In this document: one piece after another, positions 24,257 to 32,800 of the stretch
Layout: each line of letters opens with the position of its first letter
Numbering within the stretch: position 1 is the stretch's first letter
Made by a program: the position numbers and the translations under genes
Notes under the pieces: generated by a model
Database searches by the model: none
Told to the model about the DNA's origin: nothing
The model's input: only the letters and a program-made list of their open reading frames with translations
NCBI GenBank assembly: GCA_965198995.1
Contig: CBDAQG010000002.1
Span: forward strand, 2,108,001 to 2,172,000
DNA length: 64,000 bases
Source: CAXMMR01 sp965198995
GTDB taxonomy: Bacteria > Pseudomonadota > Alphaproteobacteria > Acetobacterales > Acetobacteraceae
Direction of reading: 5' to 3'

Positions 24257-26218
24257 TCACGCCAAAGCGGGGGAAACCAGAAGCCGGCCAGACGCAGCCT
24301 TGATGTCGGGCGCCGCCGCCTCGGCTGCAAGCACGGCGACGCAGTCCTCGAATGATACCACAACCTGCTCGCCACTGCCCAGCCGCCTGATCGCGACCGT
24401 GCGCTGCTCCGCCTCCCGCCGCCCCACCACGGCAATCACCGGCACGTGCGCCACGCTGTGCTCGCGGATCTTGGCGTTGATCTTCTCGTTCCTGAGGTCA
24501 GTGCCCACCGCCAGCCCCGCCGCCCCAAGCGCCGCCGCCAGCTCCTCCGCATACACGTTCGCGTCCGAGACGATCGACGCCACCACCACCGGCACCGGCG
24601 CCAGCCACAGCGGAAACCGCCCGGCATACTGCTCGATCAAAATCCCCAGAAACCGCTCGAAGCTGCCCAGGATCGCCCGGTGCAGCATCACCGGCCGCCG
24701 CCGCCCGCCATCCTCGGCCACATACTCCGCGTCCAGCCGCGCCGGCAGCACGTAATCCACCTGCAACGTCCCGCACTGCCAGTCCCGCCCGATCGCATCG
24801 CGCAGCACGAACTCCAGCTTCGGCCCGTAAAACGCCCCCTCCCCCGGGTTCAGCTCATACTCAACCCCCGCCAGCCGGCACGCCTCCCGCAACGACGCCT
24901 CCGCCCGGTCCCAATCCGCCTCCTCGCCCGCCCGCACCGCCGGCCGGTCGGCAAACTTCACCCGGAACTCGGCAAACCCGAAATCCGCATAAACCGAGGC
25001 CAGCAACGCCACGAACCGCGCCGTCTCCGCCGCCACCTGATCCTCGGTGCAGAAAATATGCGCATCGTCCTGGGTAAACGCCCGCACCCGCATCAGCCCA
25101 TGCAGCGCCCCCGACGGCTCATACCGATGGCACGCGCCAAACTCCGCCATCCGCCACGGCAGCTCCCGATACGACCGCAGCCCATGCCGAAAAATCTGCA
25201 CGTGGCACGGGCAATTCATCGGCTTCAGCGCCAGCGACGTCTCCTCGTCCTCCACGCTGGCGACGAACATGTGCTCCCGATAATTCTCCCAGTGCCCCGA
25301 CCGCTCCCACAGCGACCGGTCGACCAGCTGCGGCGTCCGCACCTCCTGATACCCCGCCGCGTCCAGCCGCCGCCGCATATACGCCTCGCAGGTCCGATAC
25401 AGCCGCCACCCCTTCGGATGCCAGAACACCGAACCCACCGCCTCCTCCTGGAAATGGAACAGCTCCATCTCCCGCCCGATGCGCCGATGATCCCGCCGCT
25501 CCGCCTCCTCGAGCTGGTGCAGATGCGCCGCCAACTCCTTGCCGTCCCGCCACGCCGTGCCATAGATCCGGCTCAGCATCGCGTTGCGGTGATCGCCCCG
25601 CCAATACGCCCCCGCAACCTTCATCAGCTTGAACGCGCCGCCCAAATCCCCCGTCGAACGCATGTGCGGCCCACGACACAGGTCGAGCCACTCCCCCTGC
25701 CGATAGACCGAAATCGTCTCCGAAGCCGGCAGGTCCCGGATCAGCTCCGCCTTGTAACGCTCCCCCCGCGCCTCGAAAAACGCGACCGCGTCCTCGCGCG
25801 CCCACTCCTCGCGCACGAACGCCGCATCCCGCGCCACGATCTCCCGCATCCGCGCCTCGATCGCCGGAAAATCCTCCGGCGTAAACGGCTCGTTGCGGGC
25901 GAAGTCGTAGTAGAACCCGTTCTCGATCGCCGGCCCGATCGTCACCTGCGTGCCCGGATAGAGCGACTGCACCGCCTCGGCCAACACATGCGCCGCATCA
26001 TGCCGGATCAGCCCGAGCGCCGCCTCGTCCCGACGCGTCACGAACGTCACCGCAGCATCCCGCTCGATCAGCCGCGACAAATCCTGCATCGCGCCGTCAA
26101 CCGTCATCGCCAACGCCGCCCGCGCCAGCCCCGGCCCGATCGCCGCCGCCACCGCCGTTCCGCTGATCGGCCCGTCAAACGATCGAATTGATCCATCGGG
26201 CAACGTCACGTTCGGCAT
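24257..26218 (-). CDS. thrS: Threonyl-tRNA synthetase
   Basis: 653 aa class II synthetase. TGS domain at the N-terminus (NVTLPDGSIRSFDGPISGTA), editing domain with RHDAAHVLAEAV (HxxxH-type zinc site), catalytic core with KPMNCPCHVQIF (zinc Cys), FGACHRYEPSGALHGLMRVR (motif 2) and LHRAILGSFERFLGILIEQY (motif 3), then the anticodon-binding domain. ATG at 26218. Upstream of infC in the same direction. Confidence 0.98.
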   Translation of the reverse strand: MPNVTLPDGSIRSFDGPISGTAVAAAIGPGLARAALAMTVDGAMQDLSRLIERDAAVTFVTRRDEAALGLIRHDAAHVLAEAVQSLYPGTQVTIGPAIENGFYYDFARNEPFTPEDFPAIEARMREIVARDAAFVREEWAREDAVAFFEARGERYKAELIRDLPASETISVYRQGEWLDLCRGPHMRSTGDLGGAFKLMKVAGAYWRGDHRNAMLSRIYGTAWRDGKELAAHLHQLEEAERRDHRRIGREMELFHFQEEAVGSVFWHPKGWRLYRTCEAYMRRRLDAAGYQEVRTPQLVDRSLWERSGHWENYREHMFVASVEDEETSLALKPMNCPCHVQIFRHGLRSYRELPWRMAEFGACHRYEPSGALHGLMRVRAFTQDDAHIFCTEDQVAAETARFVALLASVYADFGFAEFRVKFADRPAVRAGEEADWDRAEASLREACRLAGVEYELNPGEGAFYGPKLEFVLRDAIGRDWQCGTLQVDYVLPARLDAEYVAEDGGRRRPVMLHRAILGSFERFLGILIEQYAGRFPLWLAPVPVVVASIVSDANVYAEELAAALGAAGLAVGTDLRNEKINAKIREHSVAHVPVIAVVGRREAEQRTVAIRRLGSGEQVVVSFEDCVAVLAAEAAAPDIKAASGRLLVSPALA

Positions 26219-26231
26219 TACGGCAACTCCG

Positions 26232-26534
26232 GAAGGAAGAAAGGCCAGGGCTCTGCCCTGGACCCGCTGGGGCCCGAGGCCCCAGGCCCCATTACGTTAG
26301 TCAGGGGTCTTCGAAGGCGAAGCCTTCGAGATCAATCCATTATTCATTATCGACGTCGAGGTCGACGGCGTGGGAAGCATGGTTGACTGGCTTCGCCAAG
26401 CAAGAAAGAGCCCTCAAAGCCTTACGGACGCGGGTCTGGGGGCGCCGCCCCCCGTCGTGCGAATGCACGCTTGCGCGTGTCGTGCGAATGCACGCTTGCG
26501 CGTGACCGGTCCAGGGCAGAGCCCTGGCCTTGCC
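26232..26534. repeat. Composite A/C element with a 25-bp tandem duplication
   Basis: Starts AAAGGCCAGGGCTCTGCCCTGG, has GGGGCCCGAGGCCCCAGG and a diverged second palindrome (TTCGAAGGCGAAGCCTTCGA), then the C core TGGCTTCGCCAAGCAAGAAA, ending GGTCCAGGGCAGAGCCCTGGCC. Inside, a 25-bp unit (GTCGTGCGAATGCACGCTTG plus CGCGT) occurs twice in tandem at 26454-26478 and 26479-26503. This accounts for the whole 316-bp gap between thrS and the next gene. Confidence 0.88.
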
Positions 26535-27425
26535 TTACGGCAGCGCCGCCGCCACCCGCTCGACCGGCAGATCCGCCAGATCCGGCTCCCGCACGATCGT
26601 CACCCGCCCCGCCGGCGCCGTCAGCTCCGGATCGCTCTCGGCCGAGAACAGCACCACGCACCGGCACCCCATCGCCGCCGCCAGGTGCATCGGCCCGGTG
26701 TCGTTGCCCACCGCCAGCACCGCCCGCGACGCCAGCCCCGCCAGGTCGAACAGCGACGTCCGCCCCGTCAGGTCCCGCGCCTCCGGACAGGCGGCGACGA
26801 TCGAGCGCGCCAGCGGCCCTTCGGCGGTGGCGCCCACCACCACCGGCGCGATGCCCCGACCGGCCAGCGCCCGGGCGAGCTCGCCGAACCGCGTCTCCGG
26901 CCACCGCTTGCGCGGCCGGTGCGGCGCCGCCCCGGGCGCCAGCAGCGCATACGGCGCCGCGATCGCCTGCCCGCCCTCGCGCAGCCAGCCGAGGTCGGGG
27001 CGCGGAATGTCGACGATGCCGGTCACCATGAGCTGCTCGCGCTGCCGCTCCAGCGTGTGCATCGCATCGCGCCCGGGATTGGCATGCGGGTGCGAGGCGC
27101 CGCGCGCGACACCCGACCACGGCGGCCGCCCGGCGAGCTGGTGGTAGCGCGAGGAGCGGCTGGAGGTCTGCAGGTCGTAGACGAAATCGTGCCCGCGCAG
27201 CTGCCGGCGCAGCCGGGCGATGCCGCGCAGATCCCACCAGGCCGGCCGCGTGTCCACCTCGACGGTGTCAAACCACGGGCTGCGCCGCCCGAGCTCGGCG
27301 AACGGCGCAGTGGTGAGCAGGGTGATGTGGGCGTGGATGTCGTGCGCGCGGATCGCCGCAAAGGCGCGGAACCCCAGCACGAAGTCCCCCATGGCGCCGA
27401 GCTTGATGACCAGAATTCGCGTCAC
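26535..27425 (-). CDS. Glycosyltransferase family 9 (heptosyltransferase-like)
   Basis: 296 aa. RILVIKLGAMGDFVLGFRAF at the start and GNDTGPMHLAAAMGCRCVVL near residue 240 are the two GT9 signatures, so it probably transfers a heptose or related sugar to LPS core at the cytoplasmic face of the inner membrane. GTG start with AAGG upstream. It follows the GT4 gene by 41 bp in the same direction; the pair probably acts on the same glycan. Exact acceptor unknown. Confidence 0.85.
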   Translation of the reverse strand: MTRILVIKLGAMGDFVLGFRAFAAIRAHDIHAHITLLTTAPFAELGRRSPWFDTVEVDTRPAWWDLRGIARLRRQLRGHDFVYDLQTSSRSSRYHQLAGRPPWSGVARGASHPHANPGRDAMHTLERQREQLMVTGIVDIPRPDLGWLREGGQAIAAPYALLAPGAAPHRPRKRWPETRFGELARALAGRGIAPVVVGATAEGPLARSIVAACPEARDLTGRTSLFDLAGLASRAVLAVGNDTGPMHLAAAMGCRCVVLFSAESDPELTAPAGRVTIVREPDLADLPVERVAAALP

Positions 27426-27466
27426 GCCTTCATCTTAGGACACATCGCGACGCCCGTAAGCACCCG

Positions 27467-28618
27467 TCACGATAAAACCTCACGATAGACGTCGAGCGTC
27501 GCCTGCTGCATCGCCGCGGTGGTGAACTGCGCCAGCACCGCGCTGCGGCAGCGCTCGGCCAGCGCCACCCGCTCCAGCGGCGCCAGATCCAGCGCCTCGC
27601 CGAGCGCCTCGGCCAGCGCCGGCGCGTCGCCCGGCGGCACCAGCCAGCCGGTCACCCCCGCCCGGATCGTCTCCGCCGCCCCGCCATGGTCGGTCGCGAC
27701 CACCGGGCAGCCCATCGCCTGCGCCTCCACCACCACCCGCCCGAACGGCTCCGGCCGGATCGAGGCGCTGACCACGACGTCGGCGAGCAGCAGCGCCGCC
27801 GGCATGTCGGCGCAGTGCCCGGCCATGACGATGCGCTCCGCCAGACCCGCCGCCGCCGCCTGCGCCGCCAGCCGCGCCACCAGCGGCCCATGCCCGTCAA
27901 GCTCGCCCACAAACACCGCGATGACGTCCGCATCGCCCAGCAGCGCCAGCGCCTCGATCAGCACCGCATGCCCCTTCCAGGCCGACAGCCGCCCCGGCAG
28001 CATCACCACCCGCCAACCCGGCGCCAGACGCCAGCCCCGCCGCAACGCCTCGACCCGCTCCGCCGCCACCGCCCCGGGGTCAAAGGCGGCCACGTCCACC
28101 CCGCGCGGGATCACCCGCAGCCGCTCCGGCCCCACGCCATGCCGGCTCGCCACCTGCCGGGCGACGAAGTGGCTGATGGCAATCACCCGCTCGCCCTTCG
28201 CCAGCACCGAGTTCCACACCCGCTTGCCCGGCCACTCCTCACCATGCACGCCATGCCAGGTGGTGACGAAGCGCACTCCGCCGCCGGCGGCCAGCGACCG
28301 CCAGCCGTGCCACGCCGCCCAGGCCGGCGCCCGCGAGCGCGCATGGATCAGCCGCACCCCCTCGCGCCGCACCAATGCCGCCAGCAACCGCGCATTGGCC
28401 GCGATCCGCCACGGCGTCTTGCCGGCCAGCGGCAGCACGACATGCACGCCGCCCGCCGCCACCACCTCGTCCACCATCCGCCCGCCGGCGCTGGCCACCA
28501 GCGCCCGCCCACCCGCGCCCACGATCGCCCGCACCATCTCGACCGTGCCGCGCTCCACCCCGCCGGTCTGCAGCCTGGGCAGCACCTGCAGCACGACAAG
28601 GCTCGGATCAGCGACCAT
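27467..28618 (-). CDS. Glycosyltransferase family 4
   Basis: 383 aa GT-B enzyme. N-terminal LQVLPRLQTGGVERGTVEMV, middle MLPGRLSAWKGHAVLIEAL, and C-terminal SIRPEPFGRVVVEAQAMGCP with the E-x7-E-like motif, then GAAETIRAGVTGWLVPPGD. Likely lipopolysaccharide or envelope glycan synthesis, given the GT9 gene next to it. ATG at 28618. Confidence 0.87.
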   Translation of the reverse strand: MVADPSLVVLQVLPRLQTGGVERGTVEMVRAIVGAGGRALVASAGGRMVDEVVAAGGVHVVLPLAGKTPWRIAANARLLAALVRREGVRLIHARSRAPAWAAWHGWRSLAAGGGVRFVTTWHGVHGEEWPGKRVWNSVLAKGERVIAISHFVARQVASRHGVGPERLRVIPRGVDVAAFDPGAVAAERVEALRRGWRLAPGWRVVMLPGRLSAWKGHAVLIEALALLGDADVIAVFVGELDGHGPLVARLAAQAAAAGLAERIVMAGHCADMPAALLLADVVVSASIRPEPFGRVVVEAQAMGCPVVATDHGGAAETIRAGVTGWLVPPGDAPALAEALGEALDLAPLERVALAERCRSAVLAQFTTAAMQQATLDVYREVLS

Positions 28619-28639
28619 CGTCTCCAGCCTAGCACGTTG

Positions 28640-28712
28640 GACGGCCAGGGCTTTGGCCTGGACCCACCGTCACCCGCAGGCGTGCTTCGCACGACGGCCG
28701 GGGCCCTTTGGA
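28640..28712. repeat. Fragment of A/C element, reversed
   Basis: GGCCAGGGCTTTGGCCTGG followed by the reversed C end (GGCGTGCTTCGCACGACGGC). Only the C-side end is present. Confidence 0.65.
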
Positions 28713-28980
28713 AACCAACGTATTTACGGCTTGGGACGACGGGCGAGATCCGGTCAGCATCGCCGCTTCTGCGTCAGCGAAGGAGACGTACGGGGGGACC
28801 GTCAACGCCAGTCTTGCCACACGCCGCAAATCAATGGGTTACGGCGATCTTGCCGACAGGCAAGATTTTCTCCGGCTGCCGCCCTCGGATGGCCTCTACA
28901 TCGAGCCCGAAGCGTTCTACACCCGGAGAGGGTGTTCGCGACCGCCCGATCTTACCAAAATGGACGTAGATCAGTAAATT
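28713..28980. other. Unassigned spacer of lower GC
   Basis: About 270 bp between a repeat fragment and the TauE-like gene, visibly richer in A/T than its surroundings. A plus-strand frame from TTG at 28708 to 28977 (89 codons) is open, but has no SD, no recognisable domain and a start inside repeat sequence, so I do not call it a gene. It could be a remnant of an inactive gene or a regulatory region for the transporter. Confidence 0.4.
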
Positions 28981-29046
28981 GTGCCAGATGCGCCCGTGGA
29001 ATGGGCGGCGCAGGGCTGGCGCGCACGCCAGGGAGGACGAGACCGG

Positions 29047-29823
29047 ATGCTCAGCGCGCTGAACCCCGCCTACTCCGTCTCGGGCTTTGCCGTCGGCCTG
29101 CTGGTCGGCCTCACCGGCGTTGGCGGCGGCTCGCTGATGACGCCGCTGCTGGTGCTGCTGTTCGGCATCCATCCCGACACCGCCGTCGGCACCGACCTGC
29201 TCTACGCCGCCGTCACCAAGAGCGTCGGCACCGCGGTGCACAGCGCCCACCGCTCGGTCGACTGGCGCATCGTCCGCCGCCTCGCCAGCGGCAGCATCCC
29301 GGCCACCGCCATCACCGTCTTCGTGCTGTCGCGCACCAGCGGCACCGAGGGCCACGCCCACCTGATCTCCGTCATCCTCGGCTGCGCCCTCGTGCTCACC
29401 GCCTTCTCGCTGTTCTTCCGCCGCCAGATCTTGGCCGCCGCCGCCCGCTTCTCGCCCGGCCAACCACGCCACCCGGCCGTCTGGACCGTGGTCGTCGGCG
29501 CCAGCCTCGGCGTGCTGGTCAGCATCTCCTCGGTCGGCGCCGGCGCCCTCGGCGTCACCGCCCTGATCCTGCTCTACCCCACCATCAGCACCGTCCGCCT
29601 GATCGGCTCCGACATCGCCCACGCCGTCCCCCTCACCCTCATCGCCGGCCTCGGCCACTGGTATTTCGGCTCCGTCGACACCGCCCTGCTCGGCTCCCTC
29701 CTCGTCGGCTCCATCCCTGGCATCATCCTGGGCAGCCTCCTCGCCACCCGGGTGCCCGAACTGGTCCTGCGCCCGATGCTCGCCTGCACCCTCCTCCTCG
29801 TCGGCAGCCGCCTGGTCACCTAA
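29047..29823 (+). CDS. TauE/SafE-family sulfite exporter-like membrane protein
   Basis: 258 aa with seven or eight predicted membrane segments. FAVGLLVGLTGVGGGSLMTP (first repeat) and a second half with GASLGVLVSISSVGAGALGV show the internal duplication of the TauE/SafE family (anion export, often sulfite or sulfoacetate). GTDLLYAAVTKSVGTAVH is a further signature. ATG at 29047 has GGAGG 10 bases upstream. Substrate not inferable. Confidence 0.88.
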   Translation: MLSALNPAYSVSGFAVGLLVGLTGVGGGSLMTPLLVLLFGIHPDTAVGTDLLYAAVTKSVGTAVHSAHRSVDWRIVRRLASGSIPATAITVFVLSRTSGTEGHAHLISVILGCALVLTAFSLFFRRQILAAAARFSPGQPRHPAVWTVVVGASLGVLVSISSVGAGALGVTALILLYPTISTVRLIGSDIAHAVPLTLIAGLGHWYFGSVDTALLGSLLVGSIPGIILGSLLATRVPELVLRPMLACTLLLVGSRLVT

Positions 29824-29827
29824 GACA

Positions 29828-30120
29828 GAAAGGCCAGGGGCTTCCCCTCCGTGAGCCTTCCAACGGCGCTACGCGCCGTCGGAACCTTCGGCTCACTCCG
29901 CCCCTGGACCCCATTAAGGCAAAGCCTTTAAAATCCATTTCTTACCCATTTCTACCTGGCTAGAACGGTGACGTTGGGCGGAGGATTGATTGGCTTCGCC
30001 TGGTAAGAAAGAACCCACTAAGCCCCCAACGGATGCGGGTCTGGGGGCGCCGCCCCCAGCGTCGGGACCCATCGCACCCGTGCGATGGGCGCCCGGTCCA
30101 GGGCAGAGCCCTGGCCTTGC
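29828..30120. repeat. Composite A/C element with nested D module
   Basis: Left A arm interrupted in its loop by a 57-bp hairpin module (29844-29900: GTGAGCCTTCC..GGAACCTTCGGCTCAC), then CCCCTGGACCCC and GCAAAGCCTTTAAAATCCAT, a linker, the C core TTGGCTTCGCCTGG and GATGCGGGTCTGGGGGCGCC, ending GGTCCAGGGCAGAGCCCTGG. Its right end overlaps the 5' part of the hydrolase frame. Confidence 0.86.
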
Positions 30121-30880
30121 TACTTTTCTGACGTGCAGCGACGGCCTCCGCCTGGCTTACGACCTGCACCCCGGCGAGGGCCCGACGGTCGTCTTCCTCC
30201 CCGGCCTGCGCAGCGACATGACCGGCGACAAGGCGACCTCGCTGGTCGCCCGCGGCGGCCCCCTGCTCCGGCTTGACTACTCCGGCCACGGCGCCAGCGA
30301 CGGCCGCTTCGAGGACGGCACGATCGGCCGCTGGCGGGACGACGCCCTGCTGCTCATCGACCGCCTGCTGCCCGCGGGTCCGCTGATCCTCGTCGGCTCG
30401 TCGATGGGCGGCTGGATCGCCTTGCTCATCGCGCTGGCCCGTCCGGACCGCGTCGCCGGCCTGATCGGCATCGCCGCCGCGCCCGACTTCACCGAGACCC
30501 TGATCTGGGCCAGCCTTGATCGGGCCGCGCGCTCGACACTGCTCACCGACGGCGTGATCCACCTCGACAGCGCCTATGGCGAGCCGCTGCCGGTCACCCG
30601 CGCCCTGATCGAGGACGGCCGCCGCCACGTCCTGCTCGGGAGCACGATCCCGATCACCTGCCCGGTGCGGCTACTGCACGGCCAGCGCGATGGCGACGTG
30701 CCCTGGCGCACCGCGCTGACCTTGGCCGAGCGCCTCGCCAGCCCCGACGTCCTGGTGACGCTGATCAAGGACGGCGACCACCGCCTCTCCCGCCCGCAGG
30801 ATCTTGCCGTATTTCACGCGAGTCTGACTTATTTACTGGCCGCCTCCTCGGCCAGCACCCCGGCCAGCCCCTCGCGGTAG
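30080..30880 (+). CDS. Alpha/beta hydrolase, ABHD10-like
   Basis: About 266 aa. Relatives in alphaproteobacteria and mitochondrial ABHD10 are esterases/thioesterases. Oxyanion region FLPGLRSDMTGDKA, nucleophile in LVGSSMGGWIAL, acid in LHGQRDGDVPW, His in DGDHRLSRPQDL. Oddity: no ATG, GTG or TTG lies in frame between the end of the composite repeat (about 30119) and the conserved core (SDGLRLAYDLHPG). The nearest in-frame start is GTG at 30080 inside the repeat; CTG at about 30127 is the other candidate. The tail overlaps the convergent epimerase gene by 52 bases. Confidence 0.78.
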   Translation: MRWAPGPGQSPGLATFLTCSDGLRLAYDLHPGEGPTVVFLPGLRSDMTGDKATSLVARGGPLLRLDYSGHGASDGRFEDGTIGRWRDDALLLIDRLLPAGPLILVGSSMGGWIALLIALARPDRVAGLIGIAAAPDFTETLIWASLDRAARSTLLTDGVIHLDSAYGEPLPVTRALIEDGRRHVLLGSTIPITCPVRLLHGQRDGDVPWRTALTLAERLASPDVLVTLIKDGDHRLSRPQDLAVFHASLTYLLAASSASTPASPSR

Positions 30881-31677
30881 GTCGGGTAGCGCCAGGCATA
30901 GCCGAGCGCCCGCTGCGTCGCAGCGCTTGAGACTTTGCGGTTGTCGGCCCAGAACGAGCGCCCCATCGCGCTCATCCCCGCCGCCGCCTCGGCGAACGGC
31001 ACCGCCGGCGGCACCGGCAGCCCGAGCAGCCGCGCCGCCGCCTCGATGACGACGGCGCTCTCCGCCGGCTCGTCGTCGCTGAGGTTGAACACCCGGCAGC
31101 CCGGCACGACCGGCTGGCGCATTGCGGCGACCACCGCGCCGGCGATGTCGTCACGGTGGATGCGCCCAAAGGCGTGCCCCGGCTTGATCACCCGCCGCGC
31201 CGTGCCCTCCCGCACATCGCTCAGCACCGACCGCCCCGGCCCATAGATGCCGGCCAGCCGAAACAGGTCGACCCGCCGCCCTTCGCCTACCGCTTGCCAT
31301 GCCGCCTCGGCCGCCACCCGCCGCCGCCCGCGCTCGCTGCCCGGCGCCGGCGCGCTCGCCTCGTCCACCCAGCCGCCGCCGCGGTCGCCATAGACGCCGG
31401 TCGTCGACAGGTAGCCCAGCCACTCGAGCCGCCCCGCCCCGCCGATCGCCGGGCCGTAGCGTGCCAGCACCGGGTCGCCGCCCTCGCCCGGCGCCGCCGT
31501 CGCCAGCACATGCGTCGCCTCGCCCACCACCGCCGCCGCCGCGTCAAAGCGCAGCACCCGCACCCCCGCCAGCGGCGGCAGCCGGTCCGGATCGCGGCTC
31601 GTCGCACTCACCGTGAACCCTGCCGCCAGCGCCGCCCGCGCCACCGCGCCGCCGCTATACCCCAGCCCGAAAATCAA
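30829..31677 (-). CDS. NAD(P)-dependent epimerase-like protein (YeeZ type)
   Basis: 282 aa atypical SDR. Nucleotide-binding IFGLGYSGGAVARAAL at the start, then LSTTGVYGDRGGGWVDE and FRLAGIYGPGRSVL with the Tyr region of extended SDRs, and GRIHRDDIAGAVVAAM. Substrate unknown. TTG at 31677 is taken as start because it places the GxGxxG at the expected distance. Overlaps the hydrolase tail-to-tail. Confidence 0.78.
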   Translation of the reverse strand: MIFGLGYSGGAVARAALAAGFTVSATSRDPDRLPPLAGVRVLRFDAAAAVVGEATHVLATAAPGEGGDPVLARYGPAIGGAGRLEWLGYLSTTGVYGDRGGGWVDEASAPAPGSERGRRRVAAEAAWQAVGEGRRVDLFRLAGIYGPGRSVLSDVREGTARRVIKPGHAFGRIHRDDIAGAVVAAMRQPVVPGCRVFNLSDDEPAESAVVIEAAARLLGLPVPPAVPFAEAAAGMSAMGRSFWADNRKVSSAATQRALGYAWRYPTYREGLAGVLAEEAASK

Positions 31678-31743
31678 CAGATGCAGCCTGGCACACTCCC
31701 GTTGGCATTTGGCAGCCGCCTAAACTCGCCTAGAGTAGCGCGC

Positions 31744-31785
31744 ATGACCAGCCGCGCATGACCAGACGGGAATGACCAGACGGGC
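31744..31785 (+). repeat. Triplicated 14-bp unit carrying three overlapping starts
   Basis: ATGACCAG recurs at 31744, 31758 and 31772 in tandem 14-bp units. The first two ATGs open 5-codon frames (MTSRA, MTRRE), each stopping in a TGA that overlaps the next ATG; the third is the start of the TPR gene. Confidence 0.75.
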
Positions 31786-32719
31786 CGCGCAGGCCATAGC
31801 GCTGAGCCTCCTCCTGCTGGCCGCGCCCCGGGCCTTGCCCGCCCAGCCAACGCCGCCACACTCGGCCACAGCGCCCGACGCCGACAGCCCCGACGAAATC
31901 CCGCCCGTCGACGGCCCGGACGCCACCACCCCCGAGAACCCGAGCGACGCCGCCGCGCCGCCGCTCCCGGCCCGACCCACGGCCGACGACGACGCCCCGA
32001 ACGAGGAGATCCCCCTGCCGCCCGCCGCCCCGCGCATCGCCGGCGGCCCCGAGTACGAAGCCTGCCTCGACCAGCTCGCCACCGACCCGGCCGCCGCCCG
32101 GCATCTGGCCGCCACCTGGAGCGCCCAAGGCGGCGGCCTCGGCGCGGCGCATTGCGGCGCCCTCGCCGCCATCGCCCTCGGCCATCCCGCCGACGGCGCC
32201 GCCGCGCTCGACCGCCTCGCCCATTCCAGCACCGCCGACGCCGCCGCCCGCGCCACCGTCTACCTCCAGGCCGACCAGGCCTGGATGCTCGCCGCCGACC
32301 CGGCCCAGGCCGCCGCCTCGGCCACCGCAGCCCTCGCCCTCACCCCCGACGACCCCGACGCCCTGATCGACCGCGCCCACGCCCGCACCGGCCAGTCGCG
32401 CGTCCAGGACGCGATCACCGACCTCGACGCGGCGCTGGAGATCGAGCCCAAACGCGACGACGCCATCATCCAGCGCGCCGGCGACCTCCGCCGCCTCGAC
32501 CAGCTCGCCGCCGCCGCCGCCGACGTCGACCGCGTGCTCACCCGCGACCCCGACGACCCCGACGCGCTGCTCGAACGCGGCGTCATCCGCCAGCGCCAGG
32601 GCAACCTCGCCGGCGCCCGATCAGACTGGGAACAAGCCTCCGCCTTGGCCCCGGACACCGCCACCGGCGACATGGCCCGGCAGGATCTCGACCTCCTGGA
32701 GGCCGGGCCGCAGAAGTAA
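31772..32719 (+). CDS. Secreted TPR-repeat protein
   Basis: 315 aa. Signal peptide 1-24 (RAAQAIALSLLLLAAPRALP). Residues 25-90 are Pro/Asp/Ala-rich and probably disordered. From about 150 onward there are four or five TPR-like units (YLQADQAWMLAADPAQA, ALIDRAHARTGQSRVQDAI, AIIQRAGDLRRLDQL, ALLERGVIRQRQGNLAGARS). Probably a periplasmic scaffold; partner unknown. ATG at 31772 is the last of three tandem ATGACCAG units. Confidence 0.8.
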   Translation: MTRRAAQAIALSLLLLAAPRALPAQPTPPHSATAPDADSPDEIPPVDGPDATTPENPSDAAAPPLPARPTADDDAPNEEIPLPPAAPRIAGGPEYEACLDQLATDPAAARHLAATWSAQGGGLGAAHCGALAAIALGHPADGAAALDRLAHSSTADAAARATVYLQADQAWMLAADPAQAAASATAALALTPDDPDALIDRAHARTGQSRVQDAITDLDAALEIEPKRDDAIIQRAGDLRRLDQLAAAAADVDRVLTRDPDDPDALLERGVIRQRQGNLAGARSDWEQASALAPDTATGDMARQDLDLLEAGPQK

Positions 32720-32800
32720 GGCCAGAGGCTCTGCCGGTGGCACTCCGTCACCCCTCAGCATGCAGTCGCACCACAGGGGCACGCCCCAGACCCGCATCAC
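32718..32800. repeat. Fragment of A/C element, reversed
   Basis: GGCCAGAGGCTCTGCCGGTGG then a diverged reversed C end (GGGGCACGCCCCAGACCCGC). It sits between two convergent genes. Confidence 0.6.

Noticed and set aside
28708..28977. An 89-codon plus-strand gene before the TauE-like transporter
   Set aside because: TTG start lies in a repeat fragment, no SD, no recognisable similarity; listed only as an unassigned spacer.
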